Below are positions 59,432 through 64,000 of a DNA stretch of 64,000 nt, one piece after another. The notes below the pieces were generated by a model, which was not told the DNA's origin, made no database searches, and worked only from the letters and a program-made list of their open reading frames with translations. Source of the stretch: Actinomadura terrae (lineage in GTDB: Bacteria; Actinomycetota; Actinomycetes; Streptosporangiales; Streptosporangiaceae); the NCBI RefSeq assembly GCF_022751215.1, contig NZ_JAICDG010000009.1:1-64000 (forward strand). Direction: 5' to 3'. Numbering within the stretch: the stretch's first letter is position 1; every line of letters begins with the position of its first letter. A program made the translations under genes and the position numbers.

Positions 59432-60954
59432 CCAGCACAGCCAATCCGCTCCGGGACCCGCGCGACAAGCGCCTGCCGCAGGTGGCCGGGCCGTGCGTGC
59501 TCGTGCTGTTCGGCGTCACCGGGGACCTCGCGCGCAAGAAGCTCCTCCCGGCGATCTACGACCTGTCGAACCGGGGGCTGCTGCCGCCGGGGTTCTCCCT
59601 CGTCGGGTTCGCCCGCCGCGACTGGGAGAACGAGGACTTCCGGCAGATCGCCTACGAGTCGGTGAAGGCGCACGCGCGGACGCCGTTCCGCGAGGACGTG
59701 TGGACGCACCTGTCGGAGGGCATGCACTTCGTCCCCGGCGAGTTCAGCGACCCGGGCGCGTTCGACGCGCTCGCGATGGCGGTCAAGGAGCTGGACGGCA
59801 CCCGCGGGACGGGCGGCAACTACGCCTTCTACCTGTCGATACCGCCGAAGTTCTTCCCGCAGGTCGTCGAGCAGCTCCAGCGCAGCGGCCTCGCCGAGCG
59901 CGACGACGGCTCGTGGCGGCGGGTCGTCATCGAGAAGCCGTTCGGGCACGACCTGGCGAGCGCCAAGGAGCTGAACGACACCGTCCACCGGGTGTTCCCC
60001 GAGGAGTCGATCTTCCGGATCGACCACTACCTCGGCAAGGAGACGGTCCAGAACATCCTCGCGCTGCGGTTCGCCAACGCGATGTTCGAGCCGATCTGGA
60101 ACCGCTCGTTCGTCGACCACGTGCAGATCACGATGGCCGAGGACATCGGCATCGGCGGGCGCGCCGGCTACTACGACGGCATCGGCGCGGCGCGCGACGT
60201 CATCCAGAACCACCTGCTCCAGCTTCTCGCGCTGACGGCGATGGAGGAGCCGACGTCGTTCAGCGCCGAGGCCGTCCGCGCGGAGAAGGCGAAGATCCTC
60301 TCCTCGGTGCGGGTGCCCGGCGACCTCGCGCAGTCCACCGCGCGCGGCCAGTACGCCGCGGGCTGGCAGGGCGGCGTGAGCGTCAAGGGCTACCTGGAGG
60401 AGGACGGCATCCCCGCCGACTCCCGCACCGAGACCTACGCGGCGGTCAAGCTGGACATCGACAACCGCCGCTGGGCGGGCGTCCCGTTCTACCTGCGCAC
60501 CGGCAAGCGGCTCAGCCGCCGGGTGACGGAGGTGGCGATGGTGTTCCAGCAGGCGCCGCACCTGCCGTTCTCCCACACCGACACCGAGGAGCTCGGGCAG
60601 AACGCGCTGGTGATGCGGGTGCAGCCGGACGAGGGCATCACGGTCAGGTTCGGCTCGAAGGTGCCCGGTACCTCGATGGAGATCCGCGACGTGAACATGG
60701 ACTTCGCCTACGGCGAGTCGTTCACCGAGGCGTCCCCCGAGGCCTACGAGCGGCTCCTGCTGGACGTGCTGATCGGCGACCCCCCGCTGTTCCCGCGCCA
60801 GGAGGAGGTCGAGCTGTCCTGGAAGATCCTCGACCCGATCGAGGAGTACTGGGCGAGCCGGGGCAGCCTCGACCAGTACAAGTCCGGCGGCTACGGCCCC
60901 GACAGCGCCGACGAGCTGATGGCCCGCGACGGGCGTACCTGGAGGCGACTCTGA
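59428..60954 (+). CDS. zwf: Glucose-6-phosphate 1-dehydrogenase
   Basis: This 508-aa enzyme oxidises glucose 6-phosphate with NADP and starts the oxidative pentose-phosphate pathway. The cofactor site is LFGVTGDLARKKLLPAIYDL and the catalytic region RIDHYLGKETVQNILALRF. The GTG at 59428 follows GAGGGGG at 8 bp; a GTG at 59386 is an alternative. opcA starts 1 bp after its stop. Confidence 0.96.
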   Translation: MTSTANPLRDPRDKRLPQVAGPCVLVLFGVTGDLARKKLLPAIYDLSNRGLLPPGFSLVGFARRDWENEDFRQIAYESVKAHARTPFREDVWTHLSEGMHFVPGEFSDPGAFDALAMAVKELDGTRGTGGNYAFYLSIPPKFFPQVVEQLQRSGLAERDDGSWRRVVIEKPFGHDLASAKELNDTVHRVFPEESIFRIDHYLGKETVQNILALRFANAMFEPIWNRSFVDHVQITMAEDIGIGGRAGYYDGIGAARDVIQNHLLQLLALTAMEEPTSFSAEAVRAEKAKILSSVRVPGDLAQSTARGQYAAGWQGGVSVKGYLEEDGIPADSRTETYAAVKLDIDNRRWAGVPFYLRTGKRLSRRVTEVAMVFQQAPHLPFSHTDTEELGQNALVMRVQPDEGITVRFGSKVPGTSMEIRDVNMDFAYGESFTEASPEAYERLLLDVLIGDPPLFPRQEEVELSWKILDPIEEYWASRGSLDQYKSGGYGPDSADELMARDGRTWRRL

Positions 60955-60955
60955 G

Positions 60956-62071
60956 ATGAACATCGACCTCACCGGCACCTCCACGCGCCGGATACAGGAA
61001 GCGCTGACGCAGGCGCGGCACCTGATGGGCGGCCCCGCCGTCGGCATGGTGCTCACCCTGATCATCGTGACCGACGAGTCGGCGCAGTACGACGCGGTCC
61101 GCGCGGCCACCGAGGCGGCGCGCGAGCACCCGTGCCGGGTGCTGACCGTCATCTCCCGCGACCCGCGCGGCAGCTCGTCCCGCCTGGACGCCGAGATCCG
61201 GATCGGCGAGACCGGCCCCGGCGAGACCGTCCTGCTGCGCATGTACGGGCCGCTCGCCGAGCACGCCGACTCGGTGGTCGTCCCGCTGCTGATGCCCGAT
61301 ACCCCGGTCGTGACGTGGTGGCCCGGCGGCAAGGTGCCCAAGGTGCCCGCCAAGGACCCGCTCGGCCAGCTCGCGCAGCGCCGCGTCACCGACTCCTACG
61401 CGGCCCGCGACCGGCTGGGCACGCTCGCGCAGCTCGCCGACGGCTACCGTCCGGGGGACACCGACTTCACCTGGACGCGGCTCACCTCGTGGCGGTCGCT
61501 GCTGGCGGCGGCGCTCGACCAGGACCACGACGAGATCGTGTCCGGCGAGGTCGTCGCCGAGCCCGACAGCCCGAGCGCGGAGCTGCTGGCGGCGTGGCTG
61601 TCGATCCGGCTCGGCGTCGCCGTCGACCGGACGGTGTCCGAGGGCCCCGGCATCACCGGCGTGAGGCTGACCACGACCGGCGGCGACATCGTCGTGGACC
61701 GCCCGGACGGGCGGGTCGCGACGCTGTGCCGTCCGGAGCAGCCCGACCGGCAGGTGTCGCTGATGCGGCGCCCGATGTCGGAGCTGCTGGCCGAGGAGCT
61801 GCGGCGGCTCGACCCCGACGAGGTCTACCAGGAGGCGGCGTCCCGGTTCGCCAAGGACCTGGCGGGCGGCACGACCGGCGAGGGCCTCGCGACCAGGCCG
61901 GTGTCGGCGACGGCGGACGCGGCGACGACCGACGCCGCGGGCAAGGAGGCGGCGGAGACGGGCCGTCCCGCCGCAGGCAAGGCGGGGACCAAGCCGGCGT
62001 CCAAGGCGTCGGGGACGCGCAAGGCCCCGGCGAAGAAGCCGTCCCGCGGCAAGTCCACAGGGGACGCGTGA
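60956..62071 (+). CDS. opcA: Glucose-6-phosphate dehydrogenase assembly protein OpcA
   Basis: This 371-aa OpcA protein activates or assembles Zwf. Family segments are VMLTLIIVTDES-like (GMVLTLIIVTDES), HPCRVLTVISRDPRG and LLMPDTPVVTWWPG. A disordered Ala/Lys-rich tail (about residues 312-371) resembles histone-like tails seen in some actinobacterial proteins. No 6-phosphogluconolactonase gene follows, unlike in many relatives. A terminator lies 58 bp downstream. Confidence 0.94.
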   Translation: MNIDLTGTSTRRIQEALTQARHLMGGPAVGMVLTLIIVTDESAQYDAVRAATEAAREHPCRVLTVISRDPRGSSSRLDAEIRIGETGPGETVLLRMYGPLAEHADSVVVPLLMPDTPVVTWWPGGKVPKVPAKDPLGQLAQRRVTDSYAARDRLGTLAQLADGYRPGDTDFTWTRLTSWRSLLAAALDQDHDEIVSGEVVAEPDSPSAELLAAWLSIRLGVAVDRTVSEGPGITGVRLTTTGGDIVVDRPDGRVATLCRPEQPDRQVSLMRRPMSELLAEELRRLDPDEVYQEAASRFAKDLAGGTTGEGLATRPVSATADAATTDAAGKEAAETGRPAAGKAGTKPASKASGTRKAPAKKPSRGKSTGDA

Positions 62072-62128
62072 CAGCCCGCCGTCACCCCCTCGCCCCTCGA
62101 ATGACCGCGGCGTGAGAATCGCAGTGTG

Positions 62129-62158
62129 AGATCGGCCTCCCCGGAGGCCGATCTTTCT
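62129..62158 (+). terminator. Intrinsic terminator of the pentose-phosphate operon
   Basis: AGATCGGCCTCC (62129-62140) and GGAGGCCGATCT (62143-62154) form a perfect 12-bp arm pair with a very short loop, followed by TTCT. It marks the end of the tkt-opcA operon. Confidence 0.88.
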
Positions 62159-62353
62159 GCTTCCCGCTCCCACGGGTCGCCGCGAGCGCCGCGCGGCGCA
62201 CCCGCCCACGTCAACCGACAAATGGGACATGCGACGCGCGGTGCCACCGGCCGCGCGGACACTGATCCGTATCGGGACTCGCGCATCTCTTCCGCGAAAC
62301 CGTGCATACCCTGACGGCGGAAGAACCCGTGTCGAGCGATGAGGAGTTCCGAG

Positions 62354-63571
62354 GTGCTCAAGACCCGGGCAGGATCGGCGATCGTCGCGGCCGTCGCGGC
62401 GGTGGCGCTCGCCACCGCCGGATGCTCGTCCGGTGACGGCGGCGGAGACGGCGGCGGCAAGGACGCCGGGAAGGCGGGCGGCGCCGCACCGGCCGCCGCG
62501 CGGTTCGCCATCGCGCCCGTCACCGGGACCAGGCAGGTCAAGCCGGAGCAGCCCGTCACCGTCACGGCCGACAAGGGCAAGCTGACCGACGTCGCCCTCA
62601 CCTACGGCAAGAACGGGAAGGCCGCGGGCACGCTCGCGCCGGACGGCCGGTCCTGGCGGTCGGCGTCGAACCTGCGCCCGGCCACGACGTACACGGTGAC
62701 GGCGCGCGGCAGCGGCGACGACGGCAAGCAGGTCACCGCGACCTCCACCTTCACCACGTTGACCCCGGCCAGGAAGCTGGAGACGGGCATGTCGCCGCTG
62801 GAGGGCGAGACCGTCGGCGTCGGGATGCCGGTGCAGGTGCTGCTGTCCAAGCCGGTGGCGACCAAGCAGGGCAGGTCCACGATCGAGAAGGCCCTCGAGG
62901 TGCGGATGTCCAGGCCGGTGGAGGGCGCCTGGTACTGGATCAGCGACCGGGAGGTCGACTTCCGGCCCCGCGAGTACTGGCCGTCCGGTGAGAAGGTGCG
63001 GGTCATCGCGCATTTCGCGGGCCTCAAGGTGGGCGCCGACATGTACGGCATGAAGGACCGGACGCTGAACTTCACCGTCGGCCCGAGCCACATCACGACC
63101 ATCGACGCCAAGCGGCACCGCGCGACCGTGACCAACGGCGGCGCCACCGTCCGCTCGATGAAGGTCAGCCTCGGCAAGCCGGGCCACGACAGCTACAGCG
63201 GCACCATGATCGCCCAGGAGAAGTCGGCGCACATGGTCATGGACTCCGCGACGACGGGCGACCCCGGCGAGTACCGCATCCCGACCAAGTGGAACGTCCG
63301 GATGACCTACAGCGGGACGTTCGTGCACTCGGCGCCGTGGTCGACCGACTCGCAGGGCAACGACAACGTCAGCCACGGCTGCGTGAACGCCGCCCCCGGC
63401 GACGCGAAGTGGTTCTTCGACTTCACCAACCGCGGCGACATCATCAAGGTCACCGGGACGACGCGGCGGCTCCAGTTCGGCAACGGCCCGACGCCGTGGG
63501 CGAAGTCCTGGGACTCCTGGGTCCAGGGCAGCGCCCTCGGCGCCCCCGTCACCGGCAAGCCCCTGACCTGA
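62354..63571 (+). CDS. L,D-transpeptidase lipoprotein (Ldt/LppS-like)
   Basis: This 405-aa cell-envelope enzyme forms 3-3 peptidoglycan cross-links. A lipoprotein signal peptide ends in the lipobox ATAGC (Cys near residue 24), followed by a Gly-rich linker. Two Ig-like domains (about residues 50-245) precede the YkuD catalytic domain with HSAPWSTDSQGNDNVSHGCV; the Cys of SHGCV is the nucleophile. GTG 62354 is preferred because GAGGAG lies 7 bp upstream; ATG 62339 lies before that site. Confidence 0.94.
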   Translation: MLKTRAGSAIVAAVAAVALATAGCSSGDGGGDGGGKDAGKAGGAAPAAARFAIAPVTGTRQVKPEQPVTVTADKGKLTDVALTYGKNGKAAGTLAPDGRSWRSASNLRPATTYTVTARGSGDDGKQVTATSTFTTLTPARKLETGMSPLEGETVGVGMPVQVLLSKPVATKQGRSTIEKALEVRMSRPVEGAWYWISDREVDFRPREYWPSGEKVRVIAHFAGLKVGADMYGMKDRTLNFTVGPSHITTIDAKRHRATVTNGGATVRSMKVSLGKPGHDSYSGTMIAQEKSAHMVMDSATTGDPGEYRIPTKWNVRMTYSGTFVHSAPWSTDSQGNDNVSHGCVNAAPGDAKWFFDFTNRGDIIKVTGTTRRLQFGNGPTPWAKSWDSWVQGSALGAPVTGKPLT

Positions 63572-63588
63572 CGGCCGCCCGCGCACAT

Positions 63589-63625
63589 GCGAGGGCGGCG
63601 TCCCCCAACAGGACACCGCCCTCGC
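63589..63625. terminator. Hairpin terminator after the L,D-transpeptidase gene
   Basis: GCGAGGGCGG (63589-63598) and CCGCCCTCGC (63616-63625) form a perfect 10-bp stem extendable inward (CGTCC/GGAC). It lies between convergent genes and may act for both. Confidence 0.8.
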
Positions 63626-63677
63626 GGCACACCGACCTCACGTCGGCGTCACACCGGCCTCACGTCGGGCTCGTCCG

Positions 63678-64000
63678 TCAGGACTCAGGCGGGCAGGTCT
63701 CGTCGCGCGCGGGCAGGTGCCCGGTCGCCAGGTAGGCGTTGACCTTCTGGTTCACGCACGTGTTCGGGTAGCCGCGCTGGTAGGGCGCGTGGACGTCGGC
63801 GGGCAGGGTGATCATGCGGGAGCCGTCCAGCAGGCGGTGCAGGGCGAGGTTGGACGGATAGTCGGTGCGGGTGTCACCGGTCGCGGCGACCATCAGCAGG
63901 GGGACGTGCCCGCCGACCTCCGTGGGCCGCTCGGCGGGCCGCACCGGCCAGAACGCGCACGGGTTGATGTTGTGGGTGAGCGGCGCGAACACGGGGCTGC
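63678..64000 (-). CDS. Alpha/beta hydrolase, TAP-like C-terminal part (cut by window edge)
   Basis: Only the last roughly 105 residues are present, and the gene continues beyond the right edge. The segment contains PLLMVAATGDTRTDYPSNLALHRL, the place of the catalytic Asp in tripeptidyl-aminopeptidase-like hydrolases (residues given span 24), and ends with NTCVNQKVNAYLATGHLP and CPPES, the cysteine pattern of TAP-like C-terminal domains. The usual catalytic His of AGHxxY is replaced by VHAPYQRG. It is probably a secreted proteinase of the SlpD/TAP type. Confidence 0.75.
   Translation of the reverse strand, partial: SPVFAPLTHNINPCAFWPVRPAERPTEVGGHVPLLMVAATGDTRTDYPSNLALHRLLDGSRMITLPADVHAPYQRGYPNTCVNQKVNAYLATGHLPARDETCPPES

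Overview
The window is high-GC actinomycete DNA with many GTG starts and very short intergenic gaps. The gene set points to a filamentous actinobacterium: an OpcA/Zwf pentose-phosphate operon, a SUF operon headed by SufR, a proteasome beta subunit, a CtaA/CtaB pair, three AIM24 paralogues and a YczR/YczE pair. Something like Thermomonosporaceae or Streptosporangiales is my inference; no rRNA or marker gene here proves it.

Layout. Positions 1-2030 are the end of an integrated element of visibly lower GC. It carries a large serine recombinase on the minus strand and is inserted in a TRIC/UPF0126 membrane-protein gene, whose 3' half survives at 2034-2414. Positions 2.5-22.6 kb are chromosomal housekeeping and accessory genes: fdhD, an FAD oxidoreductase, a CBS protein, yczR/yczE, glycerate kinase, LD-carboxypeptidase, a sulfotransferase, an ABC exporter, a secreted S15 peptidase, an enoyl-CoA hydratase, an ABC-F ATPase and three AIM24 genes. 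Positions 22.9-28 kb hold a degenerate EAL-CBS protein, a two-component system, a methyltransferase and a Uma2 protein. Positions 28.0-34.7 kb are one translationally coupled operon, sufR-B-D-Rieske-C-S-U-T. Its promoter region has an exact ACACT-N5-TGTGA palindrome and a DtxR/IdeR-like iron box. Positions 34.8-39.4 kb carry arcB, arcC, an APC permease and a Usp gene, with no arginine deiminase. Positions 39.6-45.1 kb carry an ABC-2 transporter, an EamA exporter, a lone proteasome beta subunit with an intact catalytic triad, and PolX. Positions 46-49.8 kb are ctaA, prsW and ctaB. Positions 50.6-62.1 kb form a pentose-phosphate operon: tkt, tal, three consecutive Pgi-like genes, a repeat-rich small ORF, zwf and opcA. 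The right end has an L,D-transpeptidase lipoprotein and a truncated alpha/beta hydrolase.

What stands out. First, there are three tandem glucose-6-phosphate-isomerase paralogues with stepwise loss of active-site motifs, the last apparently a pseudoenzyme. Second, a 120-codon His/Met-rich hexapeptide-repeat ORF fits between pgi3 and zwf with the same 4-bp stop/start overlaps as its neighbours. Third, a MITE-like intergenic repeat occurs three times, each time with the same end on the stop codon of a convergent gene; one copy has 16/18 terminal inverted repeats and a CTAG duplication. Fourth, the 3' end of ctaA is repeated about five more times downstream as a roughly 165-bp array in two alternating variants. 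Fifth, several genes (echA, arcC, ctaA, tkt, zwf, the ABC exporter and the crtI-like gene) have unrelated short tandem-repeat arrays within about 20-80 nt upstream of their start codons.

No tRNA, rRNA, CRISPR array or biosynthetic gene cluster is visible. All functional calls rest on motif recognition by eye, and no database search was run.
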